A stretch of DNA of 8,882 nt, from positions 1 to 8,882 of the forward strand of contig JAEDOJ010000047.1 of NCBI GenBank assembly GCA_016302015.1. The letters run 5' to 3'. A program made the translations under genes and the position numbers. Under the pieces are notes generated by a model. The model saw nothing but the letters and a program-made list of their open reading frames with translations. It did no database searches and was not told the DNA's origin. Origin of the DNA: Oscillospiraceae bacterium (GTDB lineage: Bacteria; Bacillota_A; Clostridia; Oscillospirales; Oscillospiraceae). Below are positions 1-6,747 of the stretch, one piece after another. Numbering within the stretch: the stretch's first letter is position 1; each line of letters opens with the position of its first letter.

Positions 1-2
1 CG

Positions 3-224
3 CTGGGCTTCTGGGTCTGCCCCTCCAAGGCCAATTACCTGCTGTTCCAGGGGAGGGAAGACCTGCACCAACGGTTGCGGGAGCGGGGCATCGCCATTCG
101 CGGCTGTCACAACTACCATGGCCTTGGCGTGGGATGGTATCGGATCGCGGTGCGGCTTCATGGGGAAAATGAACGCCTGATCCGGGCAATGAAAGAGGTG
201 TGCGCATGGCAAAGAACATCATGA
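3..224 (+). CDS. cobD: Threonine-phosphate decarboxylase CobD, C-terminal fragment (5' end outside window)
   Basis: This is the last 73 codons of a gene that begins before the window, read in frame 3 and ending at TGA 222-224. The fragment matches the small C-terminal domain of PLP-dependent class I/II aminotransferase-fold enzymes of the CobD/HisC group. It has a PSKANYLLF strand, then [11 protein letters not shown], then [15 protein letters not shown], whose last Arg is the usual substrate-carboxylate ligand of this fold. CobD decarboxylates L-threonine-O-3-phosphate to (R)-1-amino-2-propanol phosphate, the linker of the cobalamin nucleotide loop. HisC (histidinol-phosphate aminotransferase) has a similar C-terminus. 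The direct overlap with cobQ and the IRGC-NY-GL pattern favour CobD. The PLP lysine lies upstream and cannot be seen. The end overlaps cobQ by 19 nt, which suggests translational coupling. Confidence 0.82.
   Translation: MGFWVCPSKANYLLFQGREDLHQRLRERGIAIRGCHNYHGLGVGWYRIAVRLHGENERLIRAMKEVCAWQRTS
191..200 (+). promoter_or_regulatory. Ribosome binding site of cobQ, decides the ATG start
   Basis: GAAAGAGGTG lies 5-7 nt before ATG 206 and inside the end of cobD. An in-frame GTG at 200 would extend CobQ by two residues, but that GTG is part of the Shine-Dalgarno sequence itself. ATG 206 also gives the family-typical N-terminus [10 protein letters not shown], so it is the better start. Confidence 0.6.
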
Positions 225-1669
225 TCCAGGGCACCATGTCCAATGCGGGCAAAAGCCTGCTGTGTGCCGGGCTGTGCCGCATTCTCAGGCAGGACGGCTA
301 TCGGGTGGCGCCCTTTAAGAGCCAGAACATGGCACTGAACTCCTTTATCACCAAAGACGGGGGCGAGATGGGCCGTGCCCAGGTGGTACAGGCGGAAGCT
401 GCCGGAATTGAACCGGATGTGCGGATGAACCCCATTTTGCTGAAGCCCACCACCGATGTAGGCAGCCAGGTGATTGTGGCTGGGCAGGTTCAGGGCAATA
501 TGCGGGCCATGGAGTATTACCGCAGAAAGCGGGAATACATCCCCGCCATTCTGGAAGCGTACAACAGCCTGGCCTCCGAATATGACATTATCGTCATCGA
601 AGGCGCGGGAAGCCCGGCGGAGATCAACCTGAAACAGGAAGACATTGTGAATATGGGTCTTGCCAGGCTGGTGGATGCCCCGGTGCTGCTGGTGGGAGAT
701 ATTGACCGGGGCGGCGTGTTCGCCCAGCTTTATGGCACCGTCGCTCTGCTGGAGCCGGAGGAAAAAGCCCGGATCAAAGGAACCATCGTGAATAAGTTCC
801 GTGGAGACCGGAAAATTCTGGAGCCGGGACTGCGGCTTCTGGAGGAGCTTTGCGGCGTGCCTGTGGCGGGAGTCATCCCCTATACCCACGTGGATATTGA
901 CGAGGAGGACAGCCTGAGTCAGCGCTTTGTCCGGGATACGACGAGAAAATTGGTGGATATTGGGGTAATTCGCCTGCCCAGAATTTCAAATTATACGGAT
1001 TTCAGCCCCTTCGAGCGCTATCAGAACGTCTCTGTCCGGTATGTGTCCTCGGTAGGTGACCTGCATCAGCCGGATGTGATCTTCCTGCCGGGCACCAAGA
1101 GCACCATTGCCGATTTGCAGTGGCTTCGCCAGTCCGGCCTGGAGGCTGCGGTGAAGAAGGCTGCCGCCGCCGGAACGCTGGTGTTCGGTATTTGCGGCGG
1201 CTACCAGATGCTGGGCAGAAGCATTTCTGATCCCCGGCAGGTGGAAGCCGCCGGCGTCAGTGAAATCGCCGGTCTCGGCCTGCTGGAGCTGGACACGGTG
1301 TTTGAAGAGGAAAAGGTGCAGACGCAGACCTCCGGGGTGCTGTCTCAGGTGAAAGGTCTGCTGTCCGGCCTGAATGGCGCAGCCTATGCAGGCTATGAAA
1401 TTCATATGGGTCGCAGCGGTGAAAAAAAAGCTGCCGTGACGGGCAACGGCAATGTCTATGGCAGCTATGTCCACGGTCTGTTCGACAGCCCGGAGATTAC
1501 GAGGGGTATTTTGCAGGCGGTTTGCCGCCGGAAGGGCATCGACTTTTCCGCTCTGGACACCTTCGACCTGACGGACTACAAGGAACGGCAGTATGATCTG
1601 CTGGCAGACACCCTGCGTGGCGGACTGGACATGGAGCTGGTCTACCGGATTTTGAACAGGGAAGTTTAG
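206..1669 (+). CDS. cobQ: Cobyric acid synthase (glutamine-hydrolysing amidotransferase)
   Basis: CobQ/CbiP catalyses four ATP- and glutamine-dependent amidations of side chains b, d, e and g of adenosylcobyrinic acid a,c-diamide, giving adenosylcobyric acid. The protein is 487 residues, normal for the family. The N-terminal dethiobiotin-synthetase-like ATPase domain starts with [13 protein letters not shown] (residues 5-17, P-loop-like) and continues with [11 protein letters not shown] (37-47), [12 protein letters not shown] (131-142) and [11 protein letters not shown] (163-173). The C-terminal class I glutamine amidotransferase domain has the FLPGTKST segment (293-300), the nucleophile elbow [11 protein letters not shown] with Cys330, YEIHMG (397-402) and the catalytic His423 in YVHGLFD. 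All key residues are present. It overlaps cobD by 19 nt, and 24 nt separate it from hemA. A late-pathway gene therefore precedes the early tetrapyrrole genes in the same apparent operon. Confidence 0.96.
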   Translation: MAKNIMIQGTMSNAGKSLLCAGLCRILRQDGYRVAPFKSQNMALNSFITKDGGEMGRAQVVQAEAAGIEPDVRMNPILLKPTTDVGSQVIVAGQVQGNMRAMEYYRRKREYIPAILEAYNSLASEYDIIVIEGAGSPAEINLKQEDIVNMGLARLVDAPVLLVGDIDRGGVFAQLYGTVALLEPEEKARIKGTIVNKFRGDRKILEPGLRLLEELCGVPVAGVIPYTHVDIDEEDSLSQRFVRDTTRKLVDIGVIRLPRISNYTDFSPFERYQNVSVRYVSSVGDLHQPDVIFLPGTKSTIADLQWLRQSGLEAAVKKAAAAGTLVFGICGGYQMLGRSISDPRQVEAAGVSEIAGLGLLELDTVFEEEKVQTQTSGVLSQVKGLLSGLNGAAYAGYEIHMGRSGEKKAAVTGNGNVYGSYVHGLFDSPEITRGILQAVCRRKGIDFSALDTFDLTDYKERQYDLLADTLRGGLDMELVYRILNREV

Positions 1670-1693
1670 AAATTTTACTTCAGAGGAATACAC

Positions 1694-2911
1694 ATGATTC
1701 AGATGATTGGCATTGATTATACCACGGCTGCGGTGGACACCCGGTCAATTTTCGCCTTCCGAAAAAGCGAATTGCCGGAGCTGATGAGACGGCTTCGGGA
1801 GAAGCTGGGGGCGACCGGGATGGTTTTGCTGTCCACCTGTAACCGTATGGAGGTGTGGGTCAGCAGCAGAAAACCCATTCCTGATATTCTGGAGGAGCTT
1901 TGCCAAATCAGAAGCCTGCGTTGGGAAAACTATCGGGACAGCTTCGTCTCCCGCTCCGGGGAGACGGCGGCAAAGCATCTGTTCCTGCTCACCGCCGGGT
2001 TAAAATCTGCCATCGTGGCGGAAGACCAGATTTTAAGTCAGGTGAAGGAAGCGGAAGAATTCGCAAGACTGAATAAGCTGATTGACAGCCCTCTGGAGGT
2101 TCTGTTCCGTTGTGCGGTCACGGCGGCCAAACGGGTGAAGACGGAGGTCGTCTTCCACCGGGGCAGCAATACGGCCATTGAAAAGGCAATCTGTCTGATT
2201 GAAAAAGAGTATTTTCCCCTCCGGGGGAAAGAGGCGATGGTGATCGGCAACGGCGAGTACGGACGGCTGGCGGCCTCCCGCCTGCTGGAAGCGGGGGCAA
2301 AGGTCACCGTGACCATTCGCCAGTATCACAGCGGAGAGGTACGGATTCCCGAGGGCGCCTCTGCCATTCTCTACGGCGACAAGTACCGGCTGTTCCCCCA
2401 ATGCGATCTGGTGGTCAGCGCAACCAGCAGTCCCAATTATACTCTGTTCTATGATAAGGTTGCCCGGTGTCAAAATCAGAAGCAGAAGATTTTGATTGAT
2501 CTGGCGGTTCCACGGGATATTGAGCCGGAAATCGGGAAGCTCCCCGGCTATGTGCTGTATGATATTGACGATTTCCAAAACGAATTGGGGCAGGAAAATC
2601 AGGAAGCATTTTTGCAGGCGGAGCATATTATCGAAGAGGCGCTGAACGAATTCCGGGTTTGGATCAGCTTTCGGGACGTGATTCCCATGATCAATTCCGT
2701 GAAGGAAGCGGCGGCCCGGGAAATAACCGCACGGCTGGAGCGTCCCTTGCAGAAGCTGGACGCCGATCAGAGGGAGAGCCTGAAAAAGAGCATCGAAGAC
2801 GCCTCGTCCAAGGTGGTGGCCAATATTTTTTATGAGCTCCGGGATACCCTGGAGGAGGATGTGTTTCGAGCCTGCCTTCAGGCGGCGGCGAAACAGGGAG
2901 GAAAAGAATGA
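1694..2911 (+). CDS. hemA: Glutamyl-tRNA reductase
   Basis: GluTR reduces glutamyl-tRNA(Glu) with NADPH to glutamate-1-semialdehyde, the first committed step of C5-pathway tetrapyrrole synthesis. The product has 405 residues, and AGAGGAA at 1682-1688 lies 5 nt before the ATG. The catalytic domain shows GIDYTTAAVDTRS (6-18; usual form GLNHKTAPVEIRE) and the nucleophilic Cys49 in LLSTCNRMEVW. VAEDQILSQVKEAEEFA (108-124) replaces the usual GE-QILGQVK. The NADPH domain begins AMVIGNGEYGRLAASRLLEAGAKVTV and contains CDLVVSATSSPNY (237-249) and ILIDLAVPRDIEPEI (266-280). The C-terminal dimerisation helix covers about 300-400. The loop after the second strand reads TIRQYHSGEVRIP instead of the common NRT motif. 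I recall this form from clostridial GluTRs, so it is probably a lineage variant. It ends in a 4-nt ATGA overlap with the next gene. Its product is passed to HemL, encoded about 4 kb downstream in the same run. Confidence 0.95.
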   Translation: MIQMIGIDYTTAAVDTRSIFAFRKSELPELMRRLREKLGATGMVLLSTCNRMEVWVSSRKPIPDILEELCQIRSLRWENYRDSFVSRSGETAAKHLFLLTAGLKSAIVAEDQILSQVKEAEEFARLNKLIDSPLEVLFRCAVTAAKRVKTEVVFHRGSNTAIEKAICLIEKEYFPLRGKEAMVIGNGEYGRLAASRLLEAGAKVTVTIRQYHSGEVRIPEGASAILYGDKYRLFPQCDLVVSATSSPNYTLFYDKVARCQNQKQKILIDLAVPRDIEPEIGKLPGYVLYDIDDFQNELGQENQEAFLQAEHIIEEALNEFRVWISFRDVIPMINSVKEAAAREITARLERPLQKLDADQRESLKKSIEDASSKVVANIFYELRDTLEEDVFRACLQAAAKQGGKE

Positions 2912-3399
2912 AGCAGGACAGAGGCTTTTTCCCATTGTTTCTGGATGTTCGTCGGAAGAATATTCTCTTTGTGGGCGGCGGAAGGATTGCGGAGAGACGG
3001 ATTGGCGTCATGAGCAAATTTCAATGTCAAATTCAAGTGGTGTCTCCGGAGGTTACGGAGGAAATTCAAAAGCTTGCGGAGGCGGGAATCGTAGTTTGGC
3101 GGAAACAGCCCTTTGAGGAAAGCTGCTTGAATTGTGCGGATATTGTCCTGATCTGCACGGATCGCCCGGATTTGAATCATGAAATCTGGGAAAAATGCCG
3201 GGAACGGCGGATTTTGGCGAATAATTGCAGCAACCATGAGGAATGTGATTTTTACTTCCCCGGCATCGTGGTGAAGGATGAAATCACAGTCGGGGTAAAC
3301 GCCGGGGGCAAGGCGCATAAAAAGGCGGCGAGCCTGCGGAAGGCCATAGGGGCGCTGTTGGAGGAGAGTGTGAATGAAGAAGAAACTGGTCATCGGTAG
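2908..3399 (+). CDS. Short precorrin-2 dehydrogenase (SirC/Met8/CysG N-terminal-like)
   Basis: This enzyme type oxidises precorrin-2 to sirohydrochlorin with NAD+. Sirohydrochlorin can then receive iron (siroheme) or cobalt (anaerobic cobalamin route). The protein has 163 residues. The Rossmann domain starts PLFLDVRRKNILFVGGGRIAERR (9-31), with the GGGxIA dinucleotide loop, and then IQVVSPEV (42-49). CDFYFPGIVVKDEITVGVNAGGKAHKKAASLRK (113-145) matches the family block CDFxFPAIVxRxxLxxxxSSGGxSPxxAxxLR. Two things are odd. The position of the catalytic Asp of Met8p/CysG (in NVADKP / NVVDAP) is Ser108 here, within NNCSNHEECDF. The protein also stops soon after the dehydrogenase core, without the C-terminal helical region of longer homologues, so chelatase activity is doubtful. 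AGGGAGGA (2895-2902) lies 5 nt before the ATG. The gene overlaps hemA by 4 nt and hemC by 26 nt. No SUMT domain is attached, because that function sits in the cobA-hemD fusion. Confidence 0.88.
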   Translation: MKQDRGFFPLFLDVRRKNILFVGGGRIAERRIGVMSKFQCQIQVVSPEVTEEIQKLAEAGIVVWRKQPFEESCLNCADIVLICTDRPDLNHEIWEKCRERRILANNCSNHEECDFYFPGIVVKDEITVGVNAGGKAHKKAASLRKAIGALLEESVNEEETGHR

Positions 3400-4267
3400 C
3401 CGTTCCAGCCAGCTTGCGGTGCGGCAAAGTGAGCTGGTTGTGGAATATCTCAATCGGATGCACCCGGAGCTGGAGGTTTCCCTGGTCACCATGAGCACCC
3501 GGGGAGATCGGATTCTGGACAGACGGCTGGATCAGATTGGCGGGAAGGGGCTGTTTGTTCAGGAACTGGAGGCCGCCATGCGGTCAGGAGAGACGGATTT
3601 TTCCGTACATAGCCTGAAGGATATGCCCATGGAACAGCCGGAGGATTTGCCCATTGTCTGCTACTCTGTCCGGGAGGACCCCAGAGATGTGCTGGTATTG
3701 CCTGAGGGAGCAACCGGGCTGGATTTTTCCAAGCCCATTGGAACCTCTTCTCCCAGAAGGGTTTTGCAGTTGAAAAAGCTGTTTCCTGAGGCAAGATTTG
3801 CAAGCATACGGGGTAATTTGCAGACCAGACTGCGGAAGCTGGACGAAGGCCAATTCGGTGCCATCGTTCTGGCGGCGGCGGGCATGAAGCGGTTGGGACT
3901 GGAAAAGCGGATCAGCCGGTATTTCACCGTGGAGGAGGTCATCCCCGCGGCGGGTCAGGCCATTCTGGCAATACAGGGGCGAAAAAACGGTGATAACGCC
4001 ATCTTTGACGGCTTCACCAATCCTGCCGCCGCCGCGGAGGCAATCTGCGAGCGGGCATTTGTCAAAGCCCTGAACGGGGGTTGTTCTTCCCCCATTGCGG
4101 CTCATGCCATAGCAGAAGGTGAGGAAATTTTGCTGACAGGTTTCTATGTCCCTGAGGGGACGGAAAAGACATATACAGGAAAATTGCGGGGCAGTATTTC
4201 TCAGGCACGGGAGGTGGGCATTGCCCTTGCCCGGGAGCTGCTGGCGCAGGAAAGGAGGTCGCTGTGA
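3374..4267 (+). CDS. hemC: Hydroxymethylbilane synthase (porphobilinogen deaminase)
   Basis: HemC condenses four porphobilinogen units head to tail into the linear hydroxymethylbilane, using a covalently attached dipyrromethane cofactor. The 297-residue product opens MKKKLVIGSRSSQLAVRQ, the usual N-terminus. It then has TRGDRILDRRLDQIGGKGLFVQELE (42-66), HSLKDMP with the catalytic Asp83, IGTSSPRR (122-129), SIRGNLQTRLRKLDEG (144-159) and PAAGQAILAIQGR (191-203). Cys237 in LNGGCSSPIAAHA is the cofactor attachment residue. Every functional landmark is present. The start lies 26 nt inside the preceding gene, with GGAGGAG at 3360-3366 giving a 7-nt spacer. The stop TGA shares GTGA with the start of cobA-hemD. 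Its unstable product is closed by the HemD domain encoded immediately downstream. Confidence 0.97.
   Translation: MKKKLVIGSRSSQLAVRQSELVVEYLNRMHPELEVSLVTMSTRGDRILDRRLDQIGGKGLFVQELEAAMRSGETDFSVHSLKDMPMEQPEDLPIVCYSVREDPRDVLVLPEGATGLDFSKPIGTSSPRRVLQLKKLFPEARFASIRGNLQTRLRKLDEGQFGAIVLAAAGMKRLGLEKRISRYFTVEEVIPAAGQAILAIQGRKNGDNAIFDGFTNPAAAAEAICERAFVKALNGGCSSPIAAHAIAEGEEILLTGFYVPEGTEKTYTGKLRGSISQAREVGIALARELLAQERRSL
4251..4259 (+). promoter_or_regulatory. Strong ribosome binding site for the GTG start of cobA-hemD
   Basis: AAAGGAGGT is close to a perfect anti-Shine-Dalgarno match. It lies within the last codons of hemC, 4 nt before GTG 4264. It supports a GTG start overlapping the hemC stop (GTGA). 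The translated start MTGKVWLVGAGPGD is where SUMT proteins usually begin. Confidence 0.7.
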
Positions 4268-5760
4268 CAGGAAAGGTTTGGCTGGTGGGAGCAGGCCCCG
4301 GAGACGAGGGACTGCTGACCAGAAAAGGCTATGAGGTACTGAAAAAAGCGGAGGTTGTCGTCTATGACAGCCTGATTTCTCCGGGAATTCTCGCCCTGAT
4401 CCCCGAAAACGCAAGGAAAATCCATGGGGGAAAGCGGGCAGGCAACCATACCCTGTCTCAGGAGCAGATCAATCAGGTTCTGTTGGAGGAAGCACAGGCG
4501 GGGTATCGTGTGGTGCGGTTAAAGGGCGGCGATCCCTTCCTCTTCGGACGGGGCGGGGAGGAATTGGAGCTGTTAAAGCTCCATCAGATTCCCTATGAGA
4601 TTGTCCCCGGCGTGACCTCTGCCATCTCCGTTCCCGCCTACAACGGCATTCCCGTGACCCATCGGGACTATGCCTCTTCCATCCATATTATCACCGGGCA
4701 AAAACGCCTTGGAGAAGCCCTGCATATTGATTTTGAAGCGCTGGTGCGTACCGGAGGAACGCTGGTATTCCTTATGGGGGTATCGGCCCTGGAGGACATC
4801 TGCGCCGGCCTGCTGGAAGCGGGAATGGAGGAAACCATGCCTGCCGCCATTTTGCAGGAGGGAACCACCGCAGGGCAGCGGCGGGTGGTTGCCACGGTGG
4901 CAGACCTGCCCCGGAAGGCAAAGGAGGCCGGGATCGGAACTCCCGGCATCATTGTGGTAGGGAAGGTTTGCGCTCTTGCGGAGGAATTTTTCTGGTGGGA
5001 AAAGCTGCCTCTGTCCGGGTATCAGGTTCTGGTCACCAGACCCAGAGAGCTGGTTTCCACCATGTCGGACAGACTGAGAGAGCTGGGCGCACAGGTGATC
5101 GAATTGCCCGCCATCCGCACGGAGCCGATTGGGAATAACGAAAGACTGCTGGAGGCGTTTCACCATCTGACAGAGTATCAGTGGCTTGCCTTCACCTCGC
5201 CTTCCGGGGTGCGGATTTTCTTTGAAGAAATGGGGAAGGCGGAAATTGACATCAGAAACCTCAGCGGCATCAAAATTGCCGCCTTGGGGGAGGGAACCCG
5301 CAAGGCGCTGAAGGGCTATGGCCTGATGGTGGATTTGATGCCTCAGTGCTATGACGGAAAATCTCTGGGAAGAGCCATTGCGGAGCGGGGACGGCCGGGA
5401 GAAAGAATTCTTCTGCCCAGAGCCGCAGCGGGAAATCAGGAAATACTGGAAGAACTAAATCAATTCGTGGTAGATGACATTCCCACCTATGAGACGGTTT
5501 CCTGCCGTCAGGAGACGGTGAATATTCCCCGGGCTGTTGCGGAAGGGAAAATCCACTGCGCCGCCTTTACCAGCAGCTCCGCCGTAAGATCCTTTGCGGC
5601 GGCGTATCCCGAGACGAATTTTTCAAAGCTCACCGCGGCCTGCATTGGCAGACAAACCTTTGAGACGGCGGCAGGCTATGGCATGAAATGCCATATGGCG
5701 GAGCAGGCGACCATAGAAAGCCTGCTTGCGCTGGTAATCGCCCTGAAAAAGAAAGGATAG
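4264..5760 (+). CDS. cobA-hemD: Fused uroporphyrinogen-III C-methyltransferase / uroporphyrinogen-III synthase
   Basis: This is a 498-residue bifunctional protein. Residues 1 to about 245 form the SAM-dependent uroporphyrinogen-III methyltransferase (SUMT), which makes precorrin-2 by methylation at C2 and C7. Its motifs are VWLVGAGPGDEGLLTRKG (5-22), VVRLKGGDPFLFGRGGEE (83-100), VPGVTSAISVPAYNGIPVTHR (114-134), LVFLMGV (167-173) and AAILQEGTTAGQRRVVATVADL (194-215), ending at TPGIIVVGKVCAL. From about 250 comes the HemD domain, uroporphyrinogen-III synthase, which cyclises hydroxymethylbilane with ring D inversion. It shows YQVLVTRPRELVSTMSDRL (253-271), WLAFTSPSGVRIFF (307-320), IAALGEGTRKALKGYGL (338-354), ILLPRAAAGNQEIL (382-395), AAFTSSSAVRSF (433-444) and ACIGRQTFETAAGYG (459-473). 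HemD sequences are poorly conserved, so that half rests on these patterns and on the position after hemC. The fusion channels uroporphyrinogen III straight to precorrin-2, away from heme. It starts at a GTG overlapping the hemC stop. Confidence 0.95.
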   Translation: MTGKVWLVGAGPGDEGLLTRKGYEVLKKAEVVVYDSLISPGILALIPENARKIHGGKRAGNHTLSQEQINQVLLEEAQAGYRVVRLKGGDPFLFGRGGEELELLKLHQIPYEIVPGVTSAISVPAYNGIPVTHRDYASSIHIITGQKRLGEALHIDFEALVRTGGTLVFLMGVSALEDICAGLLEAGMEETMPAAILQEGTTAGQRRVVATVADLPRKAKEAGIGTPGIIVVGKVCALAEEFFWWEKLPLSGYQVLVTRPRELVSTMSDRLRELGAQVIELPAIRTEPIGNNERLLEAFHHLTEYQWLAFTSPSGVRIFFEEMGKAEIDIRNLSGIKIAALGEGTRKALKGYGLMVDLMPQCYDGKSLGRAIAERGRPGERILLPRAAAGNQEILEELNQFVVDDIPTYETVSCRQETVNIPRAVAEGKIHCAAFTSSSAVRSFAAAYPETNFSKLTAACIGRQTFETAAGYGMKCHMAEQATIESLLALVIALKKKG

Positions 5761-5766
5761 AATGTG

Positions 5767-6747
5767 ATGGATTTACTTCAAAGACCGAGACGATTGAGAG
5801 GAAATGAACAGCTTCGGGCCATGGTCTGTGAGACCAGAATGCACCCTTCCTCTTTGATTTACCCCATGTTTGTGGCGGAGAACGAAAAAACGAAGTCCGA
5901 GATTTCCGCCATGCCCGGTCAGTACCGCTACAGCCTTGACCTTCTGCCCGAAAAGCTGGAGGAGCTGGCAAGGGCCGGGGTAGGAAGTGTAATGCTCTTT
6001 GGAATCCCCGGCCACAAGGATGCGGTGGGTTCCGGGGCTTATGCTCAGGACGGCATTGTACAAAAAGCGCTGGAACGGGCAAAAAGGGCCTGTCCCGACC
6101 TGTATTACATCACCGATGTCTGTATGTGCGAGTACACCTCTCACGGACATTGCGGTGCGCTCTGTGGACATGAGGTGGACAACGACAAATCTCTGGAACT
6201 GCTGACCAAAACGGCTCTGAGCCATGCCCAGGCCGGTGCGGATATGGTTGCTCCCTCGGATATGATGGACGGCAGAATTCTTGCCATTCGTCAGACGCTG
6301 GACAAAAATGGCTTTTCCAATCTGCCCATCATGTCCTATGCGGTGAAGTATGCCTCCTCCTTCTACGGCCCCTTCCGGGAGGCGGCGGATTCCGCTCCCG
6401 CCTTCGGAGACCGGCGTTCCTACCAGATGGACGTTCACAACAGCCGGGAAGGAATCAAGGAAGCCTTGCTGGATGTGGAAGAGGGAGCGGATATTATCAT
6501 GGTGAAGCCTGCCATGTCCTTTTTGGACATGGTGACAAGGGTTCGGGAGACGGTGAAGCTCCCTGTAGCGGCCTACAGCGTCAGCGGGGAATATGCCATG
6601 GTCAAAGCCGCCGCTGCCAGAGGGTGGATTGATGAAGATCGGATCGTGGGGGAGATGGCAGTCAGCGCCTTCCGTGCCGGCGCCCAGATTTATCTCTCCT
6701 ATTATGCGGAAAAAATCGCGGGACTGATGAAGGACGGTAGGATATGA
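5767..6747 (+). CDS. hemB: Delta-aminolevulinic acid dehydratase (porphobilinogen synthase), zinc type
   Basis: HemB condenses two 5-aminolevulinate molecules to porphobilinogen. The product from ATG 5767 has 326 residues, the normal length, and starts MDLLQRPRRLRGN. An in-frame GTG at 5764 would add one Met, and both lie a workable distance from AAAGGA at 5752-5757. Landmarks are SLIYPMFVAE (29-38), MPGQYRYSLD (49-58), the metal site DVCMCEYTSHGHCG with Cys119, Cys121 and Cys129, APSDMMDGRILAIR (162-175), the Schiff-base Lys194 in SYAVKYASSFYGPFREAADSAP, RRSYQMD (216-222), and the second active-site Lys247 in IMVKPAMSFLD, followed by AAYSVSGEY (268-276). The three cysteines indicate a Zn-dependent rather than an Asp-rich, Mg-dependent enzyme. 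The gene is 6 nt downstream of cobA-hemD, and its stop overlaps the hemL start as ATGA. Confidence 0.97.
   Translation: MDLLQRPRRLRGNEQLRAMVCETRMHPSSLIYPMFVAENEKTKSEISAMPGQYRYSLDLLPEKLEELARAGVGSVMLFGIPGHKDAVGSGAYAQDGIVQKALERAKRACPDLYYITDVCMCEYTSHGHCGALCGHEVDNDKSLELLTKTALSHAQAGADMVAPSDMMDGRILAIRQTLDKNGFSNLPIMSYAVKYASSFYGPFREAADSAPAFGDRRSYQMDVHNSREGIKEALLDVEEGADIIMVKPAMSFLDMVTRVRETVKLPVAAYSVSGEYAMVKAAAARGWIDEDRIVGEMAVSAFRAGAQIYLSYYAEKIAGLMKDGRI

Noticed and set aside
158..889. 243-codon open frame on the minus strand opposite cobQ
   Set aside because: His/Gln-rich translation without motifs, lying wholly opposite the cobD end and the conserved ATPase domain of cobQ.
1670..1693. Possible promoter or regulatory element between cobQ and hemA
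   Set aside because: The gap is only 24 nt and AT-rich, and it contains the hemA Shine-Dalgarno site. It is too short for a promoter, terminator hairpin or riboswitch.
2033..2935. 300-codon open frame on the minus strand across hemA
   Set aside because: It is antisense to a clearly conserved hemA, its translation has no recognisable domain, and such frames are common opposite GC-rich genes with biased codon use.
3584..4414. 276-codon open frame on the minus strand across hemC and the start of cobA-hemD
   Set aside because: It covers two conserved genes on the opposite strand, with low-complexity Pro/Arg/Gln-rich composition and no family motif.
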